Positions 1-12,564 of a stretch of DNA of 64,000 nt are shown here, piece after piece; the stretch's first letter is position 1; every line of letters starts with the position of its first letter. The DNA is from Plantago elongata. Its lineage: Eukaryota > Streptophyta > Magnoliopsida > Lamiales > Plantaginaceae. The position numbers were made by a program, and so were the translations under genes. The notes beneath the pieces are model-generated. The model saw only the letters and a list, made by a program, of their open reading frames with translations. It made no database searches and was not told the DNA's origin. The DNA is taken from NCBI GenBank assembly GCA_036897095.1, contig JAYMSP010000169.1, positions 1 through 64,000 on the forward strand, written 5' to 3'.

Positions 1-2756
1 GTGGTGTCTGAACCACAGAATGCAGTCCAGTCATTTACTATCAAGCCAGCTGATATCACTTCACTCCCACGGTTCACGGTGCCAGCCACAAGAGGGACCT
101 GAAGAAGAGTCGAAAGTTCATCTAAATCCTCTATAGATGTATGAGGATGCACCTGCATCGTAGAAGCATAAGACAACCATTCAAGTCAAACTATAAGTAT
201 ACAGGTTTATTAGATCAGGAAAATTCCAAAGAGTAATTCAAGTTCATGTTATATATTAGATCAATTCGAAAGAGTTATTCAAGTTGTACGTTATACAGGT
301 TTATTCGATAAGGAAAGTTCCAAAGAATAATTCCCAAAACTTGTGACTGATTATTGTACTAACACTTGAATTAGGTTTACATACATGCACTTGAACTGTT
401 ACAAAATAATTACTTCTATAGTATTCACGGCATAACAATGATCCACAGTAAGGTAATAAATGTTATCTGTAAATCACCACTATAGTTTATCGGAGTAGAA
501 GTCTTACCATGCCACCTCGGTTGGAAAATGCACAGAAACTGCCGACAAGTATATTGCCAGCAACAGTCTGCCTGAAAACTTCTACCCCGAGGACATCAGC
601 AATTATCTCTTCAGTTTCCTGCACAAGAATTCAGGTTTTATATGGTGAAATTCTATGCAAGAACAGGCATACAAAGAACTAAATATTCTGGTGAATGGGA
701 AGTATATTGTTGCAAGTCAACCAATTTATAATTAAATAAGGGTTACTTGCTTGAGCAAAGTATCCGTGTAGAAAGCATAATTGCATAGGAAATTCCAATT
801 GTAATATGTGACAGTGACACAACAATGAGAGGTGAGCCACGAGGACACAAATGAGGATGAATGCATATACATGACATAAGAGAAAGCACAAACTAACACA
901 TGGCTAAGAGGAAAACAAAAGTATAAATGGGAAAAAGGCTGAAAGATCAGATACTATGTTCAATAACGTAGTTTGAAGCTAAAAATCATAGTAGAAACTA
1001 AACAAAACCTAGATATAAAACATTTGAATTGAATGCAATATCGAATGGAAGCTTATGTCTCTCATGTAACTCACTTAGAAAACAAAACCTAGTCCATTTT
1101 TAAGAATACAAACCCTGCAGAAGCAAGAAATTAGGTAATCACCATACAGAAACTTTTCAAAAACTAAACATAATATAAGCTCGTCAATGGTCACCACAAA
1201 GATATTATGCATCCAGGGAAAAGATATTGAAATGTACAGGTCCACACTCGACAAAATATATGGCAAGGATCCAGAAAAATTAACATATAAGTTCAAAATG
1301 CAATTAAAGAAATTCAAGTGCATGTTTACCTTGTCAAGATCAGGATGTGTAAGAGCGACATGATCATTGCATGTAATACAGTTCCCTAAAGCAGATAATC
1401 TCTCCTCTATACGCTGAACAACGACCGAATCTGGTAGACTGTTCCTCAAATGTTGTAGTTCTACAATTTTCAAGAATAAAGATATCATCAATATAAGCAC
1501 CCGAAAACTGAACTTTCTTTTTTAATAAATAAAGATAAAACTAAACAAACATAATAGTATTTCATTCAGGAAAGTGAAACCCAACACCATTGATGAAGGA
1601 ATAAAATGAAATCTGCCAACGATTTTCAAGTATCCTATCTTACAGTTTGAAAATGAGCTTGCCACACTCCCATGGGTGGGGGGTTGATTTCATTTCACTA
1701 TTTTATTACCAACTGCTATGAATAATAAACTCAAAAACCCAATGCATAGCAGAGCTGATAACAAATTACAGTTTAGAAATTTACCGAACAAGTGTCCTAC
1801 TAATACAAACTGTCCCTGGACATAATCTACGATGTTAAATATTCAATTACCACAATATAAACACAAAACATTCAAGCAAGTCAGGTTCCAGAACACAGCA
1901 AGATAAAGTCAAGAGCAGAAAGTGATACTAAAGGCAAACATTCGACAAACTCCAGATTAACATTGCAGTTCACAAATAGACATCATGAAAGTTCATTTAT
2001 TTGACAAATCATGAAATTTAAAAAGTACCAAGATATACTTGATATACTAGCAATAAATTTAAGTTCCAGGAATCACCTTGGTCCGTAGTAGTATGGGGTA
2101 AAAGCAACCCATTCTTGTTTCCTGCCAATTTTCAGAAAACATACAACATGAGCAAACTGAATGGAACCGATAAATCCAATTAACTTAAATATTAGCTTAA
2201 ATGATTGATAGCTTTACGCACCAGCACATAAGCGCCCAATGATTCTTGTGCCAGCAACTGAGGTCTTAACAACCGGAATAACATCAGCCAACTCACTCTC
2301 GAACGTGCTGTCAACATAAACAAAATCAAAAATCAGTAAAACCCCAAGCATAAACAAGCTAAAAACCAATCACTTCGAACAAAAACTTACAAGTACACTT
2401 AACCAAGAAAAAACCCAGAAAAAAGTCCACTTCTTTGATAGTTTCCATAAGCTTCTAGCTCTAAACTAGCTACAAGACAGTTCATGATTTCAAGACTTTA
2501 ACTTTAATGGCCAAGATGAATAGGCTACCTGTAGAAGTTTTCAGAGCCGCCAATGGCGACCAAGCAATATGCGTTAGTGAGCTTGGCGAAAACACCAACC
2601 TCGCTATTGTTCTCGTATTGCAACCCTGAAAATCAAGAAAATAAAAATCAATCAATCATATTTGATAGTGATTTTACATATACATGAACAGATGAAAAGC
2701 TACATGAATTGATCGTTGTTGCATATCAATTGATTGGTGTACTTACTTGTTGCCAT
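1..2756 (-). CDS. EIF6: Eukaryotic translation initiation factor 6 (eIF6), 3' end cut by window edge
   Basis: eIF6 binds the 60S ribosomal subunit, prevents early joining to 40S and acts in 60S biogenesis. Spliced exons on the minus strand are 2747-2756, 2529-2625, 2222-2307, 2077-2121, 1330-1460, 508-618 and 1-152, all phase-consistent with GT-AG introns. The first exon codes only MAT plus one base. The protein then reads [20 protein letters not shown], includes [20 protein letters not shown] and the [20 protein letters not shown] block, and ends in-window at ..[12 protein letters not shown]. This matches plant eIF6 along its whole length. About 210 of the usual ~245 residues are present; the C-terminal ~35 lie outside the window. 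The 5' leader carries a TTC-type microsatellite (2784-2807 on the plus strand). No odd substitutions were noticed. Confidence 0.96.
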
Positions 2757-2783
2757 TGTATGAGGAGATGGATTGATTTTCGT

Positions 2784-2807
2784 GAAGAAGAAGAAGAAGA
2801 AGAAGAA
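2784..2807. repeat. (GAA)n microsatellite in eIF6 5' leader
   Basis: About eight perfect GAA units on the plus strand, read as TTC in the eIF6 transcript, just upstream of its ATG. Pyrimidine-rich leaders are common in plant translation genes; any regulatory role is inference. Confidence 0.9.
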
Positions 2808-2956
2808 ATTCAATGTCAACTGCGAACAAAAGGGCAATCGGCTCAGGTAATTGAAAATTTAGGGCTGATGTCATCTTTTATTTTTAGATATTTTGTGTTG
2901 GGAATTTACATCGTAGCCCTTCAAAATAGTGGATTGATATGTTTATAGTATTCCAT

Positions 2957-3596
2957 ACGATTCAAATCGTTGGAGCTCGATTTTTATTTTCTACTCCATT
3001 TAGTTGTTGTCGAAGTGTAAGTCCAAGCTTGTCACAAGTCATTAGAATTCGTGTATTAATTTAAGTCTTATTTAGCCGAGTCAAGTTTACCACGAATTTA
3101 CAGTGACTTTTAGATATAATAACTATTAAGTTGATATTCACATAAAAGATTTTATAAAAGATTCATAAAGATTACTAAATCAACTTTGCAATATACATTT
3201 TTTCCATTATATGAAGTTGCCAAATAAACTTCATTAATCCAACTTGTAAGCTAGTCGATAATCAGTGTGTTAAACATATATTGACAGAGCATGCAAATTG
3301 CATTTTTGCTTACTAAGGAGGAAAATTATAGCTTGGAAAATGAGATAATTATCTCAAAATACAAAATTATACAGTATACAGTATGTGTGCTGCTACACTA
3401 TAAAAGTGACGCTTCTCTTTCCAAGGCATGTAAACCAAATATGACATGGAAACTAGGCATTACTTTAAGTTCCACTGACCTAATCAACCATCACTATTCA
3501 TCAGGTTGATCTGAAACAGAAGTAGTTTGGTAACTCGAACCCAGTTGAACATCAACCTTACCCAATCATAAAGGGATCGATAAAACGAAGATACGC
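2957..3596. other. Spacer between eIF6 promoter and MLO 3' end
   Basis: AT-rich sequence with no supported coding exon. It should hold the eIF6 promoter (right of 2757) and the MLO 3' UTR (left of 3597). Open frames here are short and unspliced-looking. Confidence 0.6.
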
Positions 3597-5611
3597 TCAA
3601 AAGTTCGTCTGAACTAACTCAGAATTAGAGAAAGAAAAATCAATGTTATGTGTATCCCTATGTGCTTCTGAGTTGCCACGATTAGCAAACTCGAGTTCTG
3701 AAAGCTCATTATCAGATATATAAGACATTGGAGAACCAGGGATGCTTTCAGTCTCTGGTGCATTGGACCGATACTTGTTATGGTGGAGCAGATGGATTGG
3801 GGATGAATCACGACTTGGAGTCGCACTCACACTTGTAACTCCTGAAACAGATCCATCCATTCCAGGTCTACGCTGTTTGTTCCTTTGCTTAGCTGCATCG
3901 CGCCATTTCATGAGAGCCTTGGTTGTTTGCTCCTCGAAAATTGACTTCTTCATATTGGATCCCATCTGAAACACAAGATAGTAGGAAATATTGGCAAGCG
4001 GTCTTACCCAGCTCCTCAGTTATATTAACAGGATGGGGAGGAAAAGAGTCAAGTTCAGAAGAGCAACACATTATTCAGTCTTCCTGAATTGTCTTGGTCA
4101 TCTAAAACGCATTTTGATTTGGAAAGAAGAGAACTACTGAAGGTAAACATGAAACCACTTGCCTGAGTGACCAAGGAATAGAGTGGGAACGTAATGTAGC
4201 TGCACGTGATTTGAAGGGCTACCCCCAGCAAAACTCTAGTTAAGATAGCATAAATCTTCTCATGGAAACACGACGTGATTCCAAACTCATACTGCAAGGA
4301 CCAATTTTCTTTTCAGGACACTTATAGTCAAACTCGTAGCTGCAGGAAACAAATTTAAATTGATCAAGGATCACTTACCCACTTCCACAAGAAGTATGCC
4401 ATTTGGTACGCATTCTGCAGACAGAGGGATAACAAATTGAATAAGAAATCAAAAGCTATAAGCTCAAACTGAGATGGATCAGGAATTCTGGATCAGTGTT
4501 GCAAAAGATAAATTATATACTTCAACTTTCGTATACCTTGTCAGTCACTTTCCAACAGATCATATAATAATTGTGTGTGTGTTAAGCTTGGCAATGTTTA
4601 CCTCAAATAGAGTAAAATGTATGAGGAATAGAATCCATTGTGGCTTGTTAAACCAGAAGAAGTTATTTGAGGGTTGCACCAATGGAGCTCCTCTAACAAC
4701 AGTGGCGCGCTCTGAGATCTGCTCTGCCATCTCCATGATTACAAGTTCAAGTTTCATACCCACGAGGAGGATAATCTGCGTTAAAATGCACCATTACATT
4801 CAGCTCCATAAATACAATATTGTCTGCACTACCCGCAAAGTTTATGGTTATAAAAAGCAAGGTTACTTGTATACGTATCATTTGACAAGTGTGTATAATG
4901 AATTTCTAATCTCAAATCAAGATACGATAACTATAGATATTTATGGTTCATGTTGTTTTCTAGGACTAATATAATCAATAAGAGTTGATTAAATCTTTTC
5001 TTTTCGAGTCAAACGCCTTGATATTATAACATGTTTCATGTTTGGCAGAAAGATGAGAAAGTGGCAAACATATTGAGGTTAAGTACAATAAGACATTGGA
5101 TCATCCATTGAAAATTTTATCGGCAAGGGAACTTACAATTAGCGGAATCAATGAAATCCAAGCCAGTGTATGCCATCCTACACCATTTATTGATGAAGGA
5201 GAACAAGGTCAAATATCAAGATTAAAATAAAAAAAATACGAGTATGAACTACTTAGAAAAGTGTGTGTTGAACGGCAAGTAACCATGTGTGTTTGAGAGA
5301 GAACTTACGGTAGAAATTCAAGAGTAGAAACAGCAGTGCAAAGATCCATAGTGGTACACTGCACCAAACATTCAAAGGCATGCACCATTTGTTAGCTCAG
5401 TGTATGTAGAAAGAATATTACGCATGCGCTAAGCATTTTGGTTTTATATGCAGACTATTTCAGAATTCAGATCAAGGTTAAAAAATAAGCTAAATCAAAT
5501 GGCAGATTGTACCCATCACCCAATACGCTCGAGAAACAAAATATCTACGAGTGTGACTCATGTGATTCATGTAGATACAAAGGAAAGAATTTAAGGAAAT
5601 ATGCTACAATT

Positions 5612-5662
<51 letters not shown>

Positions 5663-8208
5663 ACAGATAGCATCAGCCTTTCAATCCATCAATTTGGTCC
5701 ATAAGTTTCACTCAACCTCACAGCATATGATTTCGACTTCTACACTTGCAAGAGAACACTTTTAACATCTACTTTCATAAATGTATGAACCACCTTATTC
5801 CCAAAACTGATTTGTAGTCATCTTGCATGGATCTTTTTATGTACTTGTGGAAGTCAAATTTGGTGTTTTGTGAAAAGTGGGCCTGCACATAAGCAATGTA
5901 TACAATTTTTATTAATGTAGCTAAGTAGAAACAGCATAACAGCTAAACTGACAGTCACACTTATATATCATATTTGTTTTCTTTTTAATAAATAAGAACA
6001 AGTTACTAAGTTATGTTTCTGCAAGACATGATATGAAAACGACATCTTTTCTCCTGAGGCATATTTGGGTGAAACTTACATTGATAAATCCGTTGCGAAT
6101 GGCCATATAATCAACCCTGGATATTGATCCAAAAAATTGCCTGAAAAAAGCTGCCTGTTACACACAACACGTATATCAGTTCTCTAGTATCTCAGTCCAG
6201 AAAATATAGAACTATTGATCCCCAAAGAACACCCATCTGCTCTGGGCTCATCATTTTTTAATCACCCATTGAATATGATAAAATAATTTGTAAAAAGGAA
6301 GGGAAAAAACTTGAAAATGATCTTACAATCCATCTGATACCAGGTTTACTGTAGATTCCTGCATGACGCTTCACGAACGAGGTTTGATGAGCAAGTCTAA
6401 ATCTCGAAGGATCTGTTAAACAAAACTTCATCTTAAGAGCCATAATAATCGTTCCTACATAGTAAGTTTTAGTATGAGATAAACATTCAGTTGACACGGA
6501 GAATGTTTGGCATGGTTGACTGGGACAGATAACAGCCTATTTTTTTTGCTAAATCTGCCTCCGTGTGAACCATTTGATACAGTCATTCGCCAGTATTAAT
6601 CTAGGGTCCTTATGTCCCAAGAAACTGGTCTCCATGAAGCACAAGGGAATGTTAGGCTTCAAACCAAATCTATTATGACACATGTCACTTTGTCTTTTGG
6701 TATGATGCCCATCCACTTCAGACCAAATATATTGGAATTTCCCAAGGGTCAAGAAATCACTATTGGAAGTTGACAATCAATAGTTACCAATGTCAATCCC
6801 GAGGTCCTGGGGATGTGACATAAGGTGAACATTGTGCAACTACAGCATATACATTGTGCACATATTTTCAGCTAATTTACATAAGAATAATGATAGTGAA
6901 TGTTACCATTCGTAAACTGATATTCCAAGGAAGAGGTCTCTAACTCCCACGCCTTCCATTTCTTCATCTGATCAAAATTGACATTTCCATACATAAGATG
7001 CCATACATACATTATTATGTTTTTCCTATCAATCACTAAATGAAAACTATTTCCAGGCTCACCTTTGCATGACCTAGTGCCATTAGAACAATACTGTAAA
7101 AGACATGCATGATGGCCAGGACAAATATGAAAATGTGCAATTGGTGAACCCCCGCGGACGATACCAAGGACATCTTGCCCTGCTTGCAGAAAATCAGGAA
7201 CAACGCCTCAGAATGATTTACGACTTAATATAAGTACATAACAGGGACTTGATGTATATGTTTCTATAGTTTCATCAGAACAAACAAAATTTTGTGGCCA
7301 GTAAATATACTGGCGAAAACAAGTTAATATATTCATTTGGAATAATACTTATATCCCCAATTCTTTTAATTCAATTCAAGTGTACTTAAATTTGCAGCAT
7401 ATTTCTGCAGCCATAATCTGCAAGCCAAATGTCACACGGCCAGAAAGGTCACAAAGTAGACATTGAGAGTTACCGTGGAATAGAGCATACAACATCTATT
7501 TGCTATAATAAGATAAAAAGGAAACCAGTACAGGTTTTTAATAAGAAATTTTCCCCATACATTTTTGGCGCAGTGGTCGACTTCTCCATTGTCGGCAGCC
7601 AAAGATCGTCGCCAGACCATCTCCTGAGCATATGACAATAATTTTCTGCGTCCTTTATTCCCTTTATCATCAGAGGACGTATGGCCCAAGTCAGCATCAC
7701 ATGGATGCCATTTGTTTCCAATTGATTTAGGCACACATATCCTTGTAACGTAGGTTGTTCCAAAAGTAAGAAGCAAGGATATGAATCCCAGCAGCATCAG
7801 TTCTGGGAAAAAGAAAAGTTGAACAGAGAAAGAATTAAAGGAAACGAGTTAAATTTAGTAATGTCAGCCTATTAAGCAGGCAGTGATCACAACACACACA
7901 CACACACATGTACATTTCTTATGTAATTACCTGATTTGATTTTTTCCAAGGCTTCGAACATGGCTTTTTTGTCGCGTTTCAGAAACCACTGAGATCATCA
8001 TTGAACAAAAAGAACGAATTAAGATCCTATCTTCCCATTCAAACTATGTTGTGAATCCTATAATCACAACTCAAAGGCATACCTTGCCAAGGTACTGGAT
8101 TCCATGCTCTAGGATGATGGATATGAGGATAAAAACTGCGCAAACAAAAGCAACGGACCATGTCGAGGTTTCCTCAAGTGATCTGTTATCTCCTGTTTCA
8201 CCAGCCAT
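3597..8208 (-). CDS. MLO-like seven-transmembrane protein (clade III, MLO8/10-like)
   Basis: MLO proteins are plasma-membrane seven-TM proteins with a cytosolic calmodulin-binding tail; members affect powdery mildew susceptibility, pollen-tube and root responses. Fourteen phase-consistent exons: 8083-8208, 7931-7988, 7561-7802, 7063-7179, 6907-6967, 6327-6412, 6080-6154, 5794-5882, 5309-5358, 5137-5177, 4602-4775, 4379-4414, 4163-4291, 3597-3965, giving about 550 residues, normal for the family. Hallmarks seen: N-terminal [35 protein letters not shown], cysteine loop [61 protein letters not shown], and tail [26 protein letters not shown], the calmodulin-binding helix. The donor after exon 13 reads GC rather than GT (4161-4162). 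MLO clade is inferred from tail similarity and from an IRE1 neighbour. The start chosen is the first ATG of the classical N-terminus; see the upstream exon-like entry. Confidence 0.95.
5615..5659. repeat. (GA)n microsatellite in an MLO intron
   Basis: Uninterrupted GA dinucleotide tract of about 45 bp inside the intron between the exons at 5794-5882 and 5309-5358. Likely length-variable between individuals. Confidence 0.97.
7889..7908. repeat. Short (CA)n tract in an MLO intron
   Basis: About nine CA units within the intron between the exons at 7931-7988 and 7561-7802. No other signal attached. Confidence 0.8.
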
Positions 8209-8662
8209 GGTTACAATAATCTTGTGTCAAGTACATGTATAGAAAATCAGAAACAGAAGAGAATGTCAAATAATGACGAACGCTTCGTCTCTATCAAGAC
8301 ATGGACAAGGCAGCAGGTTTTTGTTCTACTTAATGGCTGAACCTGGGGTGGTTGTCATTTATCAGTGTAGCTACTTTGCAGTGAGGAAGAAACAATGATA
8401 CTATATTCTTTTAATAGAAATGCTCTGACTCAAGCAGAATACTTAATTGGTTCCTAGTAATCAAGCAGAATGTATTGGCCGGCCTGCCATATATGACAAA
8501 AAAGGGTACTGAAACCAAACCATGCATATACGTCCGGCAATGGCCAAGTCATAGTCGAACAACCTCAGCATAAGCTAAAAATCTTACAGTTGTGAGTTTC
8601 TTATCAATTTCCAATCAAACTTTTGAACAAGTCAACAAGCCTATTATTTACTAGAAAAATTA

Positions 8663-9131
8663 CCCCTGCCGTTCCATCATTGTCTTCATCCACAACACGA
8701 GTCGAGTTTCCGGTACTTAACTTGCTTCCAGAAACCTATTTCATTAAGCTTCCGGATACATAAGAACCATCCCACACTCATAGTCCACGAAATTCATTTG
8801 TGTAAATTATTAGCACACTCACACTGCATACTTGACTGAGTCACTGGAATAACAATCTAAGTGAAATCATAATAGTTTTCGACACATTCGATGCACTACC
8901 AGATTGAAGGACTAACAGTGACAGTAAAAACTACCAAAAGCTACACACACACTATCACACAGTAGACTAATTTAGCATTAACAGTAAGTGACATTGTAAA
9001 TTGTAACACAATAAGCAAACAGAGAGCTATATTGATCGTCTACGAAACAGAGAAGAGGAAAGCGTAAAGTGAATACATTATACAACCTCGGATTTTGCGG
9101 AGAACTCGAATCTGGAGCGACGAAACATCGC
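8663..9131 (-). other. Two exon-like open segments upstream of MLO (5' UTR exons or N-terminal extension)
   Basis: On the minus strand an ATG near 9131 opens MFRRSRFEFSAKSE, followed by a good GT donor. A well-formed acceptor near 8740 opens VSGSKLSTGNSTRVVDEDND and then GTAG before another GT. If this joins at an AG just upstream of the MLO ATG (near 8220), the frame continues [12 protein letters not shown] into the classical MLO N-terminus. The chain is open throughout and phase-consistent, so it may code a roughly 42-residue extension. It could equally be a spliced 5' UTR or a separate small gene; I do not recognise the peptide. Confidence 0.45.
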
Positions 9132-9249
9132 GATTGAATAATTGGTTGATGGATACAGATAGATCGTGAGATTGATCGATCTATGTGTATCCATCAATCG
9201 GCTATCCTCACGGAGGAGACGGCGGTACACGGTGGTTGCACGACGGTGA

Positions 9250-9640
9250 TGGTGAGGTGAAAGAGTATCTCCTGTGATTAAAAAATTGAATTGAACACTC
9301 TCTCCCCTTCTTTTTAAAAAAAATTAACTACAAATTAATTTCAAATCGAATAAGTATCTTAAACATATCTAGATAATTTATCCGAAACTATATTATATGA
9401 TCAACAACATTCTTAATATTGATTTCATTTTGATATTATAGTGTAAAAAATCAAGTATATTAAAGTGAAAGTAATCAATTTAAATATAATATTATTATAC
9501 GCATCTAATTTGTATACTCAATCGATTTTCTAACTAAATAGATGGTGTGGAAGAAGAAGTTCTAATTTTCCCTCCAAACTTATATAATTTTGAATTTTAA
9601 ATTTAAAGGCTCACTTATAAATTACTAAATTAATATTTTA
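9250..9640. other. Spacer upstream of MLO
   Basis: AT-rich sequence containing the presumed MLO promoter around 9180-9300. No coding signal seen. Confidence 0.5.
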
Positions 9641-9673
9641 ATCATTTAACAAATTATAAAAAATATTTTGATA

Positions 9674-9990
9674 TATAAAACGAAATTATAAAAATAAATT
9701 GTTCTTTTTTAATTTCTGAACAGTACTAATAAATGGGAACACAATAATGAAATAATAAAAAACGTGAATAGTGAAAAAAATAAAATGACTAAATAATAAA
9801 AAATTAAAAACGTGGGCGATAAAAATTAAAGTCGAATTACAATTAGTTCAAGCCACATTTTTTTACAATTATTTAGTCATTTTAATTTTTATTGTTCATG
9901 TTTTTCTAATATTCTGTTTTTAATGTGTTTCCATTTTTTCTGTTTCAAAATTTATTTATTTTTTAAAATTTCATTTTATATTATTGCATA
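9674..9990. repeat. Foldback (MITE-like) inverted repeat
   Basis: The left arm (about 9674-9810) and right arm (about 9850-9990) are imperfect inverted copies. Matching landmarks include aaaatgactaaataat on the left against attatttagtcatttt on the right, and a gaaacaca-type block in both. The loop is short and there is no open frame. Such long AT-rich hairpins are typical of non-autonomous DNA transposons; the family is not assignable by eye. Confidence 0.65.
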
Positions 9991-9999
9991 AATAAAAAA

Positions 10000-11500
10000 T
10001 GATACATTATCTAAATAGATTATAAATTATATTGAATACTAGTCATTTGTGCTCCTAATCTTAAACTTGTAATCATAAATTAAATTACCCATGCATGATT
10101 GATTGGTTGGTTGGTGTATATATGTAGAGTTGCAGAGCTCTACCACTGAAAAGTACTCGTTAATATATAATAAGTAATTTTTTGTGATATACTAGAATCA
10201 TGTTATTGAACTTTGAAAATAAATATTTTCTCTTAGTTTTACTTAACTTTTATAATGAACACTGAAATTTTATGATTTAGCTGATAAAGGATATAAATAA
10301 ACGTAGTCTGTTTGTTTAATAAATACTATAAATACACAATTACGAATCGATCTTTATCATTTTGTGGGTCGGGGGTTTTCCAGACCTTGAGGCCCTCCAA
10401 GTATAACTTTGTATTCATGTGTGAGTGCGTCTTTGACGATGTTTTCGACTTCAACAGTTGTAGTTCCATTTTTTTGGTATCATCAAGCTTGGAACAGAGT
10501 CCTGGAAGCTAGTGAATTGGGAATACAGAGAAATATAACACGTTTTGAGCTCCTCCTATGTTGTTGCAACAACATAGACTTTGTCAATCATGTAAGTGAT
10601 TCTGAATCTATCTATATTCTTCTGTGTTGTTATGGGAAATAGACAAGAGATTTTCATCATTCTTTTAATTTCAAGATTTATTATTTTTCCACTCCTCTTT
10701 TCAGTTGGCTATATCATTGTTATTTTCCTTTTTTCTGTGTCGCTCTTTTTCGTCCATTACATTTTTCTTCTTTCTGTTTCTATTTTCAAAGATTTTATGG
10801 AGCTCTTAGAAGTTAGAACATATATGCATTTTTTATGACCCTCCACTTTAATATGGATCTCTCATTTTGTTACAAAAAATAACACTACAATTTGCTTGGA
10901 AGCAATTTTGAGAATTGGTGTTATTTTGATTGATGATCTAGTATTTAACAATGTTATATATATGTTGCACTTTATATGTCTCTGCTTGTGACTACCTCCC
11001 ATAGCATATACCAGTAAGACTATTAACAAAAAGTTGGTGATTTATCTTTCAAAATATGAAATTGACTAAATTGGTACTCCACTATATGTCATGCAAGATT
11101 TGATAAGTAGGGGTTGCAAATTGATTGGATGTAAAGCTAATGTGTACTATATGTCAAATGATTTGAAAAAATTCCTAAGTCATGACCGAGGAGACTTGAT
11201 GAACGAAGCGCCGTCTCAATTGATAAGACGCCTCAACTCCAACTAATAGTTCGGATTTCAATTATTAGCTGTTTAAAAAAAAAAAAAGTCTGAGGAGACC
11301 AAATCAAGTAGATTATAAATACGCACGCTTTCTCTTTGATTACTACGTTTCTTCCATCAAACATCAACAACCTGGTTCCTTTTTCCACTATATTCAACTC
11401 TTCTTCAACTTGGTGATTACCTGGTTTTGAGATCATCTGAACTGTAAACTTCTCCGAGTTAAAATCAAGCAAAGTAATAGATTCTTTACTTTGATTTAGG
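10000..11500. other. Gene-poor spacer, no supported gene
   Basis: AT-rich. Several 60-100-codon open frames occur on both strands, but none shows family similarity, splice structure or a convincing start. It contains one perfect 22-bp palindrome (separate entry). Confidence 0.5.
10556..10577. repeat. Perfect 22-bp palindrome
   Basis: An 11-base half, ctatgttgttg, is followed directly by its exact reverse complement with no spacer. No gene is attached; it may be a protein-binding site or chance. Confidence 0.85.
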
Positions 11501-11534
11501 GATTTTTGCGATTTCAATTTCAATGCACTTCAGG

Positions 11535-11635
11535 TTTCAATGCCCTTACCTTCAGTTTTGGTGTTCTTGAGATAGCAATTTCAATGCCCTTTCCTTCATT
11601 TTGGTGTTGTTGATATATCAATTTCAATGCCCTTT
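11535..11635. repeat. Tandem repeat, period about 43-44 bp, 2.3 copies
   Basis: Units begin with tttcaatgccctt at 11535, 11579 and 11622 and share a cttca..ttttggtgtt core. A partial unit, tttcaatgcactt, lies just upstream. Non-coding. Confidence 0.8.
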
Positions 11636-12564
11636 GTTTATTCAACTCAATGAAAAGAATGATAGTGTTTTCCAACTTAAATTGTTTTTTTTCATATATA
11701 GTCTTGTTTTTCAGATATATTGTTTCAACTGATTCATCTAAAAAAATATTGATGATTCAAGGTAAATTTTATAATGTGTTATATCTTTTTTGGAATGAAA
11801 ATTTATTATTAAATTTAAAAAACAGTATAAAACAGTAGGCGATCAAGTGATCCGGCCTGGAATATGCTAAAAAAGTTGATTAAACAAAGCCAACAAATGA
11901 CTCCCAAACCAAGCTTTACATATGACTAATTTGATGATTTGTTGGGCGATGGAGATATGCCCATTGTCATTATCAAAACAAACGATGTTTCTGTACTTCC
12001 ATATTTCATAGCTAGATTGTTTCCAGAAAAATCAATTTGAGTAGTCGTTTTTGAGTAGTCGTTTTTCCTCCAGTTATTGCCTCTTATTCCTGGTGAGTGT
12101 TGAAATCTCAGCCATTGCAATACTCCTTCTAATTGAATGCGTAGATATTTTAAAATAGTATGTTTCAGTTAACTCTAAAAGATCGTCTACCAACGTCTAT
12201 AAATTATTACGTAAAATGAATTGAATTTTATTAAATATACTAAAATATAAAAATTATTAAATACTAGTATCTTTCTCAGGAGAAACATTACATATAGTCG
12301 GTGAAACAACTTCTTACAAAACGTACAAATGGAAATGTAGCAATAAAACTTATCTTTTTATTTATTTGGGCTACAATTATATTTGTTATATTAATGTTGT
12401 CATTGGAGTGTTCAATTTCTTCAAGATGAATGATAATGTCAGAGCAAAATCGATAATGCCAAAGTAAATTTGTTTTATGATTTAGTATACATTAGAAAAA
12501 CTCTCATAAATGGCACATATAAATAAATTTAATTTTGAAAATATGATTTTTCCTCTCACATTAG

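Noticed and set aside
10312-10838. Overlapping 66-80-codon plus-strand frames
   Set aside because: AT-rich, biased to Phe/Ile/Ser, no family similarity.
11233-11523. 96-codon minus-strand open frame in the MLO-RPL7 spacer
   Set aside because: Weak resemblance to an F-box-associated region only; no start context, no neighbouring exons, repeat-rich flank.
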